A DNA stretch of 64,000 nt from Chryseobacterium rhizosphaerae (GTDB lineage: Bacteria > Bacteroidota > Bacteroidia > Flavobacteriales > Weeksellaceae). The DNA is taken from the NCBI RefSeq assembly GCF_003385455.1, contig NZ_QNUF01000029.1, forward strand, positions 1 through 64,000, read 5' to 3'. Positions 43,945 through 54,405 of this stretch are shown here, piece by piece. Under the pieces are notes generated by a model, which saw only the letters and a program-made list of their open reading frames with translations, was not told the origin of the DNA and ran no database searches. Numbering within the stretch: position 1 is the first letter of the stretch; every line of letters starts with the position of its first letter. The position numbers and the translations under genes were made by a program.

Positions 43945-46470
43945 ATGAATTTTACAAAAAACATTTCGCTGTTTCTTACGTTGTTGTTTATATTTTTTGT
44001 AAAAGCAGCCGAACCATTTATTTCTTTTGCCAAAACAGAAAATTCGGTGGTATTGAAAGAGCGCAATTCAGGTTTGATGCTTTTTTCAGACAGTGATTCG
44101 GATAAAGGAATTCTGCGTGCTGTTGCGAATCTTCAATCTGATTTTCAAAAAGTAACCGGTGTTCAGCCTCATCTTATTTCCCAAAACTCTGGATTGAACG
44201 GAATGATCATTATTATTGGGGAAGCAGGTAAAAGCAAAGCCATTGATGATTTAATCAGGCAAAAAAAGCTGGATGGAAAAATATTAACAGGGAAAAGAGA
44301 AAAATATATCATTCAGAATGTCAGTAATCCTTTTCCGGGTGTTTCCGAAGCTATCGTGATCGCAGGAAGTGATAAAAGGGGAACCATTTATGGGATCTAT
44401 GAAATGTCTCAGCAGATAGGTGTTTCACCATGGTATTACTGGGCAGATGTTCCGGTTGAGAAAAAAGATAATCTATACTTTAAAAAAGGAATCTATACCG
44501 ATGGAGAGCCTGCGGTAGAGTATCGCGGTATTTTCCTTAATGATGAAGAGCCTTCGTTGGGAGGATGGGCCAGAGCAACATTTGGCGGAGTAAACAGTAA
44601 GTTTTATGAGAAAGTTTTTGAGCTGATCCTGCGCCTTAAAGGAAACTATATCTGGCCGGCAATGTGGGGGAAAGCATTCTATGACGACGATCCTCTGAGC
44701 GGCCCTTTAGCAAATGAAATGGGTATTGTCATGGGAACTTCCCACCATGAGCCTATGGCTTTGGCACAGACCGACTGGCACAGGTATATTAAAAAAAATA
44801 ATCTGCCGAATGTCTGGGATTACTCTAAAAATGCTGAAGTTTTACAGAAATTCTGGAGATCCGGAATGGAGAGAAGCAAAAACTGGGAAAAACTTGTTAC
44901 AGTAGGAATGCGAGGTGATGGTGATGAAGCAATGGGAGAAGGAACCAATATTTCCCTGCTCGAGAAAATTGTAAAAGACCAGCGTAAAATCATCGCTGAT
45001 GTTACCGGGAAAAAGGCTGAGAAAACTCCTCAGGTCTGGGCATTGTATAAAGAAGTTCAGGACTACTATGATAAGGGAATTAGGGTTCCGGATGATGTGA
45101 TCCTGCTGTTCTGTGATGATAACTGGGGAAATGTAAGAAAGCTTCCGGACCTTTCAAAACCTTTGCATAAAGGAGGCTATGGAATCTATTACCACTTTGA
45201 TTATGTAGGTGGCCCGAGAAACTCCAAATGGATTAACATCAGTCCCATCCAGAGAGTCTGGGAACAGATGAATCTTTCCTATGAACATAAAGTAGATAAG
45301 CTTTGGGTCGTGAATGTAGGAGATTTAAAACCCATGGAGTTTCCGATCAGTTTTTTTCTGGAAATGGCCTGGAATCCACAGCAGTTTAATGCTAAAAACC
45401 TTTTGGAATATACCGAAAAATGGGTTGCCCAGCAGTTTGGAGATAAACACGCAAGAGAAATTGCGAGGATGATTAATCTTTATGCCAAATACAACAGAAG
45501 AGTAACTCCTGAAACCCTTGACAGTAAAACGTACAGCCTTCAGAATTATCATGAATTTGAAACAGTTTTAAATGATTACAGAGCATTGGCTGTAGAAGCC
45601 TTACGGTTGAAAGAGCAGATTCCTGCTGAATACCAGGATGCCTATTATCAGTTGGTTTTGTATCCGATTGATGCATGCAGTAATTTATACGAAATGTATT
45701 ATGCGGTGGCAAACAACAGGGAACTGGCAGCGAAAAAAGATCCGGGAGCCAATTTCTACGCAGATAAAGTGAAGACATGTTTTGAAAGAAACGCTTATCT
45801 GGATAATCAATACAATAATGTGATTGCCGGCGGCAAATGGAAGCATATGATGGATCAGATGAGAATAGGATATAAAAGCTGGGCAGACGGAAAAAAAAAT
45901 ATAATGCCTGAAGTTACCTATATTTCTGAAGCCAAGGTTCCCAAAGAAAAAATATTTCAGGAGAAAAACGGCTATGTTTCCATTGAAGCAGAAAATTTTG
46001 CAAGAATGAGTAATTCTGACCGAATCCATTGGGAAGTGATTCCTGATTTTGGAAAAACAAAGTCGGGAGTGACAACATTTCCGCAGAATGCATATCCTAA
46101 AAGCGATGAAAATATCTGGCTGGAATATGATATCAATTTTGAATCAAAAGGTGAGTTTGAAGTCCAATTATTATTAGCTCCGACTTTAAATTTTAATCAT
46201 AATAAAGGACTCCGCTACGAAATTTCTTTTGACAACGAAACTCCGCAAATTGTCAACTTCAATGGCCATTATAAAGGAGAATTGGGAAGATGGCAGTCCG
46301 AACATATTATTAAATCCATTACCAAACATTCGGTTCTGCAGTCCGGAAAACATACTTTACGTTTCAGAGTGCTTGAACCTGGCATTGTCCTGGAAAAAAT
46401 ATTGATCAATACCGGAGGTTTAAAGCCTTCTTACCTGGGAGCTCCCGAAAGTGAAATGTTAACTAAATAA
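43945..46470 (+). CDS. GH115 xylan alpha-1,2-glucuronidase
   Basis: An 841-residue enzyme with an N-terminal signal peptide (SLFLTLLFIFFVKAA). GH115 landmarks are IAGSDKRGTIYGIYEMSQQIG (about 140-160) in pieces, YRGIFLNDEEPSLGGWA, LILRLKGNYIWPAMWGKAF, GTSHHEPM, GMRGDGDEAMGEG and GIYYHFDYVGGPRN. The C-terminal ~170 residues (GYVSIEAENFARM...) are the usual ancillary beta domain. Unlike GH67 it can remove methylglucuronate from internal xylose units of polymeric xylan, feeding the uxaC-kdgA pathway. The following 262-base gap holds no gene I can see. Confidence 0.94.
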   Translation: MNFTKNISLFLTLLFIFFVKAAEPFISFAKTENSVVLKERNSGLMLFSDSDSDKGILRAVANLQSDFQKVTGVQPHLISQNSGLNGMIIIIGEAGKSKAIDDLIRQKKLDGKILTGKREKYIIQNVSNPFPGVSEAIVIAGSDKRGTIYGIYEMSQQIGVSPWYYWADVPVEKKDNLYFKKGIYTDGEPAVEYRGIFLNDEEPSLGGWARATFGGVNSKFYEKVFELILRLKGNYIWPAMWGKAFYDDDPLSGPLANEMGIVMGTSHHEPMALAQTDWHRYIKKNNLPNVWDYSKNAEVLQKFWRSGMERSKNWEKLVTVGMRGDGDEAMGEGTNISLLEKIVKDQRKIIADVTGKKAEKTPQVWALYKEVQDYYDKGIRVPDDVILLFCDDNWGNVRKLPDLSKPLHKGGYGIYYHFDYVGGPRNSKWINISPIQRVWEQMNLSYEHKVDKLWVVNVGDLKPMEFPISFFLEMAWNPQQFNAKNLLEYTEKWVAQQFGDKHAREIARMINLYAKYNRRVTPETLDSKTYSLQNYHEFETVLNDYRALAVEALRLKEQIPAEYQDAYYQLVLYPIDACSNLYEMYYAVANNRELAAKKDPGANFYADKVKTCFERNAYLDNQYNNVIAGGKWKHMMDQMRIGYKSWADGKKNIMPEVTYISEAKVPKEKIFQEKNGYVSIEAENFARMSNSDRIHWEVIPDFGKTKSGVTTFPQNAYPKSDENIWLEYDINFESKGEFEVQLLLAPTLNFNHNKGLRYEISFDNETPQIVNFNGHYKGELGRWQSEHIIKSITKHSVLQSGKHTLRFRVLEPGIVLEKILINTGGLKPSYLGAPESEMLTK

Positions 46471-46732
46471 CAATATTAATAAGAAACAACACTTTAATTA
46501 TGAATCAGTAATCTCAATTTACATTCCAATCTAAAATACAGTTCCCTGACAGAGAATGAAGAAAAAGAACAGCGGATGATTTTGTAAGCAACTTTATTTA
46601 ACAGATCGCTGCCTGATATAATTCGGGGTATTTTCCTGATGGTTTTTGAAAATTAACTGTCTTGAGGGGGATTCTATTGCCTTTATTTCAATTGTTTACA
46701 CACAAAATTACGAATATTTAAACCAAAACATT

Positions 46733-49471
46733 ATGAAAAAAATTTTAAGTCTTGTTACCATTCATTCTATAGCTCTGTTTTGCAGTCTGATGCTGCAAGG
46801 CCAGCTTACTACAGTGAAAATTGATAAGAATACTGCTTATCAGAAAATCAGAGGATTCGGAGGATTTGTCTGCAGCCCTCAGTTTGCTTACAACCATATG
46901 TCTACAGCAGAAATTCAGAATCTCTGGGGAGCTTCCAGTGAAGGCGGGTATAATATTATGAGACTTTATATTCCCGAAAACAGTAGCAACTGGAGCTCCG
47001 TATTGGCTACAGCACAGCTTGCCAAATCAATGGGGCTTACCATTTTTGCTTCGCCATGGACAATGCCTGCAGCCTGGAAAACCAACAACCATGTAAATGC
47101 AGTGTACACCGATACCAATGGAGTACAGCAGATCGGATATTTAAAGCCGGAAAATTACCAGGATTATGCCCTTTATCTCAACAGCTTTGTTACCTATCTT
47201 CAGAATAACGGAGTGGAGCTTGATTATATTTCTATTCAAAATGAGCCGGATGAAATGGCACAGTATCAGGGATGTATCTGGACTCCTGCGCAAATTACCA
47301 CTTTCATCAAGAATTACGGACAGCTTATCAATTGTAAAGTGATTGCCCCGGAAAGTGTGGGATTTACGGATAATTTTGCCAGTGCTTTGCTGGATCCTGC
47401 GGCAATGGCCAATTTCGAAGTGTACGGCGGGCATCAATACGGGCTTATGCAGTCTACCTACAAACAATTCCAGAATTACAACAAAGAAATCTGGCAGACA
47501 GAATATCTGATCAACTGGAACTCTTCATCCACACAGCCGGCAAGAGATTTCAGCTGGAATACAGATGCATTTACTTTTGCAGGCAGCGTCAACAATGCAT
47601 TATTGGGAAATATTAATGCATGGATTCATTACTCTGCCAAACGTTATTATGGCTTGATGGGTGATGGAACTTACGGAACCCCCGCAGGTGTAATGACCAA
47701 AAGAGGCTATATCCTTTCACATTATGCCAAATACACAACTGGAAAGACAAGAATAGAAGCTAAATGGGATGACAAAACCGGAGTTTTACAGGGATCTTCC
47801 TACATTTCCCAGGATGGGAATCAGGTTGTTCTTATGGTCATCAATTCTTCTCAGAATTCCTATAGTTTAAAGGTTGATCTGCCTTTTTACACTACTTCAG
47901 GAACAAAAGTACTGACCAATACACAATCCAATATGGTGAGCACACCTATTTCTTTGAGTACGGCAACATTCCGGCCCACTGCTGATATCAGCCCTTCCAG
48001 TATCATGACTTTCGTTTTTAATAAAAGTGGTGATAGGCCTGCTTCTCTCATGACAGGCGGTGATATTCATTATAATAAAATTGAAACACAAACTCCTACC
48101 ATTGCAGCTTTTGGTACAGGATTCAATATAAGCAATACAACGGTGACGTTCTCCAATCCAAGCCCTCTTATCAGTAATAATATGACTGCGGCTAACGGAT
48201 ATCTTCAGCTTAATGACAGGTACAATAAACTGATCCTGCATGTAAACAGCTATACAACTGCGGGGCAAAGCTATTCAGACAATACAACTTTATATTATGT
48301 CAACAGTCAGGGGGTAACAAAATCGTATAATTATGGCAAGATTAATTTTCCACAGGGAGGAAACTTCGATATTACATTAGATATTTCAAGACAGGTGCTT
48401 ACAGACGGATGCAAAGGAATTTTAGGATTGAGAAATTCCAATTACAGCTCTGTGCTTACGATTAATCTGGGAGATGTTTATTTCAATGTGGGTAATGAAA
48501 TTGCTTCTAAATTTGGAGGGACCTATTCCGCAAGCGACAGCTATCTGATGGATGCGCTGGAAAATGGCTACTACACTTCTGTAGACTTCAGAAATGCAGC
48601 AGGAATTACTTCCTCCAATAACTGGCAGCCTATGAGTGCTAACACTAATAGCATTTATTATGTGAATTCAAACGTAAGTTCATCTGCCAATAATGTGATT
48701 TCAGGTACAGCTTGTTCAAATCTTGTCCTTTCCGGCCAGGGTATGGATTTTCAGGTGCCGTTTAACTTCACAGCCAATACAGCTTCTTACAGCCGTACCT
48801 TTAATGGTTATGACGTCCTTATCTTGCCATTCCAGGCTAATATACCTTCCGGAGTTACTGCTTATCTGATGTCTCCAGATACAAGTAATATCAACTGTAC
48901 TGCAATCTCAAATGGAATCATTCCTGCAAATACTCCGGTAATCGTCAATGCGACAGGGAATATTACTTTCAGCGGTACAGGAAATGTTTCCACACCCAAA
49001 GCAATCACGGTCAATCAAATGAACGGAGTTTACCAGGGCATCAAAGTTCCGGCGAATGCCTATGTTTTAAAAACAGAAAACGGAGTAACAGGATTCTATA
49101 AAGTAACTGCAGGAAGTGAACCTGCAATAGGATCTTTCAAAGCATACCTTACAGAAGAGAATGCCTATTCAGCCAACGTTCTTCCTTTAAATTTCGGATC
49201 ATTAAGTGCCAGAAATATTTCTACTGGAACTAAAAAAGAGATTATAAAAATATATCCTAATCCGGTAAAAGCAGATCTTTTTATTGATTCTGATTTTTCA
49301 GAAGCTGTTGCCAATATTTTTGATGGAAAAGGAAGTGTCATCAGATCCGGATTGAAAATAAATTCAGGGAAAAACCAAATTAATGTGGGAGATTTCCCGG
49401 CTGGTATTTACTTTATTGAGGTTACTCAAAAAAATAATGCAGTGGTGAAACAAAAATTTGTCAAGGAGTAA
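46733..49471 (+). CDS. GH30 glucuronoxylanase-like enzyme with T9SS tail
   Basis: About 912 residues. A signal peptide leads to a GH30 (beta/alpha)8 barrel: QKIRGFGGFVCSPQFAY, acid/base Glu171 in SIQNEPDE, nucleophile Glu257 in WQTEYLINW, then the side beta domain (to ~430). KRYYGLMGDG keeps the Arg that reads glucuronate in GH30_8 glucuronoxylanases, though the preceding Trp-Tyr differ. The middle ~400 residues are beta-rich and unassigned. The end is a type IX secretion domain (IKIYPNPVKADLFI through AGIYFIEVTQKN). I choose MKKILSL at 46733; an upstream in-frame extension lacks a signal. This is the main candidate endo-xylanase here. Confidence 0.88.
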   Translation: MKKILSLVTIHSIALFCSLMLQGQLTTVKIDKNTAYQKIRGFGGFVCSPQFAYNHMSTAEIQNLWGASSEGGYNIMRLYIPENSSNWSSVLATAQLAKSMGLTIFASPWTMPAAWKTNNHVNAVYTDTNGVQQIGYLKPENYQDYALYLNSFVTYLQNNGVELDYISIQNEPDEMAQYQGCIWTPAQITTFIKNYGQLINCKVIAPESVGFTDNFASALLDPAAMANFEVYGGHQYGLMQSTYKQFQNYNKEIWQTEYLINWNSSSTQPARDFSWNTDAFTFAGSVNNALLGNINAWIHYSAKRYYGLMGDGTYGTPAGVMTKRGYILSHYAKYTTGKTRIEAKWDDKTGVLQGSSYISQDGNQVVLMVINSSQNSYSLKVDLPFYTTSGTKVLTNTQSNMVSTPISLSTATFRPTADISPSSIMTFVFNKSGDRPASLMTGGDIHYNKIETQTPTIAAFGTGFNISNTTVTFSNPSPLISNNMTAANGYLQLNDRYNKLILHVNSYTTAGQSYSDNTTLYYVNSQGVTKSYNYGKINFPQGGNFDITLDISRQVLTDGCKGILGLRNSNYSSVLTINLGDVYFNVGNEIASKFGGTYSASDSYLMDALENGYYTSVDFRNAAGITSSNNWQPMSANTNSIYYVNSNVSSSANNVISGTACSNLVLSGQGMDFQVPFNFTANTASYSRTFNGYDVLILPFQANIPSGVTAYLMSPDTSNINCTAISNGIIPANTPVIVNATGNITFSGTGNVSTPKAITVNQMNGVYQGIKVPANAYVLKTENGVTGFYKVTAGSEPAIGSFKAYLTEENAYSANVLPLNFGSLSARNISTGTKKEIIKIYPNPVKADLFIDSDFSEAVANIFDGKGSVIRSGLKINSGKNQINVGDFPAGIYFIEVTQKNNAVVKQKFVKE

Positions 49472-49480
49472 ATTGTATCC

Positions 49481-49513
49481 AAAGCCATCATAAGATCAGC
49501 TTATGGTGGCTTT
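49481..49513 (+). terminator. hairpin terminator after GH30
   Basis: AAAGCCATCATAAG (49481-49494) pairs with CTTATGGTGGCTTT (49500-49513) over 14 bp with one wobble and a 5-base loop. The T tract is short. It sits 10 bases past the GH30 stop, so GH3 at 49603 may have its own promoter. Confidence 0.65.
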
Positions 49514-49602
49514 ATTCATATCCATCCGATGATGGGGTAAAGTAAAGATTGAAACAGAAAGCACTTTGTATAAAAGTTATTAAGAATGAAACCATAATAT
49601 TT

Positions 49603-52236
49603 ATGAAAAGAATTGTATTAACCCTATATGCAACATTGGCGGCACCTTTATTATTCGCTCAGAGCCATTATAAATATCCGTTCAGGAATCCGGATCTCCC
49701 GGTTAATGAAAGAATAGAGAACCTTCTTAATTTACTCACAACAGAAGAAAAGATAGGAATGATGATGGATAACTCCCAGGCAGTTCCGCGCCTTGAAATT
49801 CCTGCCTACGGATGGTGGAATGAAGCACTTCACGGGGTGGCAAGAGCAGGAACAGCTACTGTTTTTCCACAGGCAATCGGGATGGCGGCCACATGGGATG
49901 TTCCGGAGCATTTTAAAACTTTTGAAATGATTTCTGATGAAGCACGGGCAAAATACAACAGATCTTTTGATGAGGCCTTAAAAACAGGGCGGTACGAAGG
50001 ACTTACTTTCTGGACACCCAATATCAATATTTTTCGTGACCCAAGATGGGGAAGAGGCCAGGAAACCTATGGTGAAGACCCTTATCTTACCTCTGTTCTG
50101 GGCGTTGCTGCAGTAAAAGGTCTGCAGGGAAACGACCCAAAATATTTTAAAACCCACGCCTGTGCCAAACATTTTGCGGTACACAGCGGACCGGAATGGA
50201 ACCGTCATTCCTATAACGCAGAAATTTCTAAAAGAGATCTGTATGAGACGTATCTTCCCGCTTTCAAAGCATTGGTTCAGGAAGGGAACGTAAGAGAAGT
50301 AATGTGTGCCTACAATGCTTTTGACGGGCAGCCATGTTGTGCAAACAATACTTTACTTACTGAAATCCTCCGTGGAAAATGGAAGTATGACGGAATGGTG
50401 GTCTCAGACTGCTGGGCACTGGCCGATTTCTTTCAGAAAAAATACCATGGCACCCATCCTGACGAAAAAACAACCGCAGCAGATGCCCTGAAACATTCGA
50501 CAGATCTGGAATGCGGAGATACCTATAACAATCTGAGCAAATCTCTGGCAAGCGGACTGATTACCGAAAAGGATATTGATGAGTCGATGCGCAGAATCCT
50601 GGAAGGCTGGTTTGAACTGGGAATGCTTGATCCGAGATCTTCCGTTCACTGGAATACAATTCCTTATTCTGTAGTCGATTCTGAAGAACATAAAAAGCAG
50701 GCACTGAAAATGGCACAAAAGTCAATTGTGCTGATGAAAAACGAAAAGAATATTCTGCCTCTCAGCAGAAGTATTAAAAAAATTGCCGTTGTAGGACCAA
50801 ATGCCAATGACGGATTGATGCAGTTAGGAAACTATAACGGAACCCCTTCTTCAATTGTCACGATTTTAGACGGAATCAAAACCAAATTTCCAAATGCTGA
50901 AATTATCTACGAAAAAGGAAGTGAAGTAACAGATCCTTCATCCAGAACCTCACTCTATCAGAATTTCATCAGTCAGAAAAACGGCGCGAAAGGAATAAAA
51001 GTAGCGTTTTTTAATAACAATGAATTCAAAGGCCAGCCGGCAAACATTTCCGTAAATTCCACTGCAATCAGCTACAACAGTTTTGGAGGAACCCAGCTTG
51101 CGCCCAATGTAGGAAGAGAAAATACCTCAGCCATCATTTCAGGGATTTTCAAAAGTACCTATACAGGAGAGGTTGTGTTTTCTGCTTCCACTTCCGATAT
51201 CTATACTCTTTTCGTGGACGGAGAAGAAATCGCAACAAGAAAAGGCCCTGATGCAAGACATCCTTCGGAGTTTCCTGTAAAAATGGAAAAAGGAAAAGAA
51301 TACCAGATAGAACTGCGTCATACACAAAAAGGAAAATATGTAAGCATCAGTTTTGAAGTGTATAGAAAAGACCCTGTTAATTTTGCTTCGGTGAGGGAAA
51401 AGGTGAAAAATGCAGACGTCATTGTCTTTGCAGGCGGACTTTCTCCAAGTCTGGAAGGTGAAGAAATGATGGTGAATGCAGAAGGCTTCAAAGGAGGTGA
51501 CAAAACTTCGATTGCCCTTCCTAAAGTCCAGAGGGACCTGTTGGCGGAGCTTAGGAAAACCGGAAAACCTATTGTTTTTGTTCTTTGTACCGGAAGTGCG
51601 CTGGGATTGGAACAGGATGAGAAAAATTATGATGCCCTGTTGAACGCCTGGTATGGCGGACAATCAGAAGGAACGGCCGTAGCAGATGTTTTGGCAGGTG
51701 ATTATAACCCTTCCGGAAAATTACCCATTACCTTTTACAAAAACCTTGAACAGCTGGACAACGCTCTTTCAAAGACAAGCAAGCACCAGGGATTTGAAAA
51801 TTATGATATGCAGGGAAGAACCTACCGTTATATGACGGAAAAACCTCTTTATCCTTTCGGGCATGGTTTGAGCTATTCAAAATTTGCTTACGGAGATTCA
51901 AAACTGAGCAAAAATACAATCAGTACCAATGAAAATGTGATGATCACAATTCCGGTCACCAATATTTCAGATAGAGACGGCGAAGAAGTAGTGCAGGTGT
52001 ATATCAAAAGAAATAATGATTCCCAGGCCCCGGTAAAAACGTTAAGGGCTTTTGAAAGAGCTTTAATCAAATCTAAAGAAACAAAAAATATTCAGCTGAC
52101 TCTCTCTAGAGACTCATTTGCGTTCTACGATGAAAAAGCAGATGATCTGGTTTCAAAACCTGGCGACTATACCATTTTTTATGGCGGAACTTCTGATGAT
52201 GCGGGGTTAAAAAGTATTCCGCTAAAAGTAAAATAA
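49603..52236 (+). CDS. secreted GH3 beta-xylosidase/glucosidase with PA14 insert
   Basis: About 877 residues, start MKRIVLTLYATLAAPLLFAQ. The barrel has WWNEALHGVARAG (about 71-83), KHFAVHSG and the nucleophile Asp269 in GMVVSDCWALADF. The alpha/beta sandwich domain is interrupted by a PA14-like module (about 460-610: VAFFNNNEFKGQP, FVDGEEIATRKG) that can reshape the substrate pocket. GGLSPSLEGEEM and the fibronectin-III end (VVQVYIKRNND) follow. The W-W-N-E-A-L-H-G-V-A type is the plant/bacterial xylosidase branch. It would release xylose from oligosaccharides in the periplasm. Confidence 0.93.
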   Translation: MKRIVLTLYATLAAPLLFAQSHYKYPFRNPDLPVNERIENLLNLLTTEEKIGMMMDNSQAVPRLEIPAYGWWNEALHGVARAGTATVFPQAIGMAATWDVPEHFKTFEMISDEARAKYNRSFDEALKTGRYEGLTFWTPNINIFRDPRWGRGQETYGEDPYLTSVLGVAAVKGLQGNDPKYFKTHACAKHFAVHSGPEWNRHSYNAEISKRDLYETYLPAFKALVQEGNVREVMCAYNAFDGQPCCANNTLLTEILRGKWKYDGMVVSDCWALADFFQKKYHGTHPDEKTTAADALKHSTDLECGDTYNNLSKSLASGLITEKDIDESMRRILEGWFELGMLDPRSSVHWNTIPYSVVDSEEHKKQALKMAQKSIVLMKNEKNILPLSRSIKKIAVVGPNANDGLMQLGNYNGTPSSIVTILDGIKTKFPNAEIIYEKGSEVTDPSSRTSLYQNFISQKNGAKGIKVAFFNNNEFKGQPANISVNSTAISYNSFGGTQLAPNVGRENTSAIISGIFKSTYTGEVVFSASTSDIYTLFVDGEEIATRKGPDARHPSEFPVKMEKGKEYQIELRHTQKGKYVSISFEVYRKDPVNFASVREKVKNADVIVFAGGLSPSLEGEEMMVNAEGFKGGDKTSIALPKVQRDLLAELRKTGKPIVFVLCTGSALGLEQDEKNYDALLNAWYGGQSEGTAVADVLAGDYNPSGKLPITFYKNLEQLDNALSKTSKHQGFENYDMQGRTYRYMTEKPLYPFGHGLSYSKFAYGDSKLSKNTISTNENVMITIPVTNISDRDGEEVVQVYIKRNNDSQAPVKTLRAFERALIKSKETKNIQLTLSRDSFAFYDEKADDLVSKPGDYTIFYGGTSDDAGLKSIPLKVK

Positions 52237-52288
52237 AAATTGATTCAGGACAAATTGAGACATGCTTTAGCTTCAAAATATACGATCT

Positions 52289-54277
52289 ATGACAACAAAA
52301 AATAAAATATTTTCCATCGCGATTTCCCTTAGTGCTGCTTTTTTTTCGGCTCAGAATAATACGGTCCGTACTTTTAACTTGGATCTGAAAGAAACTTCTA
52401 CAGCTGTTAAAATACAGCCCACCATGTATGGGATTTTTTTTGAAGATATCAATTTTTCAGCAGATGGCGGATTGTATGCTGAACTGATTAAAAACCGCAG
52501 CTTTGAATTTGACGAACCATTTACAGGCTGGAAACAGCCTAACACAAAAACACTTTCTCCTAATCTGGATTCCGGGTTTCTGACCATTTATTCTGACCCT
52601 TCCAAGACCAATAAAAATTACGCACGAATTACCGTTTTCAATGATAAAAATTACATTCTGGAAAATGAAGGATTCAGGGGAATAGGGCTTCATCAGGGAG
52701 AACAATATGATTTCAGTTTTGACCTGGAGAATGTTTCAGGAAATATTGCTGCGGTAAATGCAAGTCTTGTTGATGAAAATGGAAAGGAAATTTCTTCAGT
52801 TTCCACGCTCATAAAAGGAAAGGGATGGCAGAAATATACAGCCGTTTTTAAATCACCACAAACTGTAGAAAAAGCAAAACTGCGAATTACATTTACCGGA
52901 AACGGCATCGTGAACATGGATATGATCTCCCTCTTCCCTCAAGATACCTGGAAAGGCAGAAAAGGAGGCTTACGAAAAGATCTCGTTCAGAAACTATATG
53001 ATTTGCAGCCCGGATTTTTGAGGTTTCCGGGTGGCTGTATTGTAGAAGGAAGAACTTTGGCAGAACGCTATCAGTGGAAAAAAACAATAGGAAATGTGGC
53101 AGACCGTAAATATCTTATCAATAAATGGAGTACAGGATTTCCGCATCGTCTTACACCGGATTACGGACAGTCTTTCGGGCTGGGATTTTATGAATATTTC
53201 CAGCTTTCCGAAGATCTGGGTGCAGAACCGGTTCCTATTCTGAGTTGTGGTATGGCATGCCAGTTCAACACAGCAGAACTGGTCAAAATGGAAGACCTCG
53301 ATCCTTATGTTCAGGATGCTTTGGATCTGATTGAATTTGCCAACGGAGATTCCGGAACAAAATGGGGGAGAATCCGTACTGAAATGGGGCATCCAAAGCC
53401 TTTTAATTTAAAATTTATCGGAGTGGGAAATGAACAGTGGGGAGCAGATTATATCGAACGCTATAAAGTATTTGAAAAAGCCATTCATGCAAAATATCCT
53501 GACATTAAGATCATCTCCGGAAGCGGACCGTCACCCGATGGCGAGTTCTTCGAATATGGCTGGAAAGAGTTGAAGCAGCTTAACGCACAGATTGTAGATG
53601 AACATTATTACAATTCACCAGAATGGTTCATGAAAAATGCAGGAAGATATGATCAGTATGACCGTTCCGGGCCCAAAGTTTTTGCAGGAGAATATGCAGC
53701 CCAATCAGTAGGAGTGGTAAAACCTGATAATAAAAATAACTGGCTGACAGCCCTTTCAGAAGCCGCTTTCATGACCGGTCTTGAAAGAAACGCAGATGTG
53801 GTTTATATGACTTCCTACGCACCGCTTTTTGCCCATGCTGATGGCTGGCAGTGGACTCCTGATCTCATCTGGTTCAATAATTTGAAATCCTATGCCACCC
53901 CGAATTATTATGTTCAGAAATTATTCTCCAACAATAAAGGAACAGATTTATTGAAAATAGAAAATGACGGAAAAACTTTATCTGGGCAGGATAAGTTATA
54001 TGCTACGGCGGTGAAGGATACAAAAGCAAATGAAGTGATTATTAAAATGATCAATACTGATACTCAGGCAAAAACGGTAAATATCAACCCCGGAACTCTG
54101 AAAATTGGTAAAAAAGTGACCCAAATTCTTCTGTCTGCCCCACAGCTTTCCAGTGAAAATAATTTCGATGCTGAACCTGTGAAACCCAAAGAGGAGAATT
54201 CAGAAGCTAAAAAAGGTAAAATTTCAACAGAAATTCCAGCCAATTCTCTGGTTGTTTTAAAGGTGAAAACAATTTAA
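52289..54277 (+). CDS. secreted GH51 alpha-L-arabinofuranosidase
   Basis: A 662-residue retaining arabinofuranosidase. Signal peptide to about residue 21 (AAFFSAQ), then MYGIFFEDINFSADGGLYAELIKNRSFE, an inserted carbohydrate-binding-like beta domain (80-225), FLRFPGGCIVEG, acid/base Glu382 in GVGNEQWG and nucleophile Glu468 in VFAGEYAAQS, closed by a C-terminal beta domain. It cuts arabinose from arabinoxylan side chains, giving substrate for araB-D-A directly downstream. The 128-base gap to araB contains a promoter and a TGTTAT direct repeat. Confidence 0.94.
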   Translation: MTTKNKIFSIAISLSAAFFSAQNNTVRTFNLDLKETSTAVKIQPTMYGIFFEDINFSADGGLYAELIKNRSFEFDEPFTGWKQPNTKTLSPNLDSGFLTIYSDPSKTNKNYARITVFNDKNYILENEGFRGIGLHQGEQYDFSFDLENVSGNIAAVNASLVDENGKEISSVSTLIKGKGWQKYTAVFKSPQTVEKAKLRITFTGNGIVNMDMISLFPQDTWKGRKGGLRKDLVQKLYDLQPGFLRFPGGCIVEGRTLAERYQWKKTIGNVADRKYLINKWSTGFPHRLTPDYGQSFGLGFYEYFQLSEDLGAEPVPILSCGMACQFNTAELVKMEDLDPYVQDALDLIEFANGDSGTKWGRIRTEMGHPKPFNLKFIGVGNEQWGADYIERYKVFEKAIHAKYPDIKIISGSGPSPDGEFFEYGWKELKQLNAQIVDEHYYNSPEWFMKNAGRYDQYDRSGPKVFAGEYAAQSVGVVKPDNKNNWLTALSEAAFMTGLERNADVVYMTSYAPLFAHADGWQWTPDLIWFNNLKSYATPNYYVQKLFSNNKGTDLLKIENDGKTLSGQDKLYATAVKDTKANEVIIKMINTDTQAKTVNINPGTLKIGKKVTQILLSAPQLSSENNFDAEPVKPKEENSEAKKGKISTEIPANSLVVLKVKTI

Positions 54278-54282
54278 TAAAC

Positions 54283-54350
54283 TGTTATGTAGTATGTTAT
54301 AGAAAATAAGTGTGTTTTTTACATTTATTTAAAATAGAATCTTATATTTG
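54283..54350 (+). promoter_or_regulatory. araB promoter with possible operator
   Basis: TATATTTG at 54343-54350 is a perfect -7 element 56 bases before araB. Two direct copies of TGTTAT, 12 bases apart (54283-54288 and 54295-54300), lie about 45 bases upstream of it. A like pair with 11-base spacing is at the NUDIX regulator promoter, making this a candidate binding site for it. Confidence 0.4.
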
Positions 54351-54405
54351 TTTTTATCTCATCAGGAGAATTTAAAATCTCAATAATCAAAAACGTTTCA
54401 CCACC

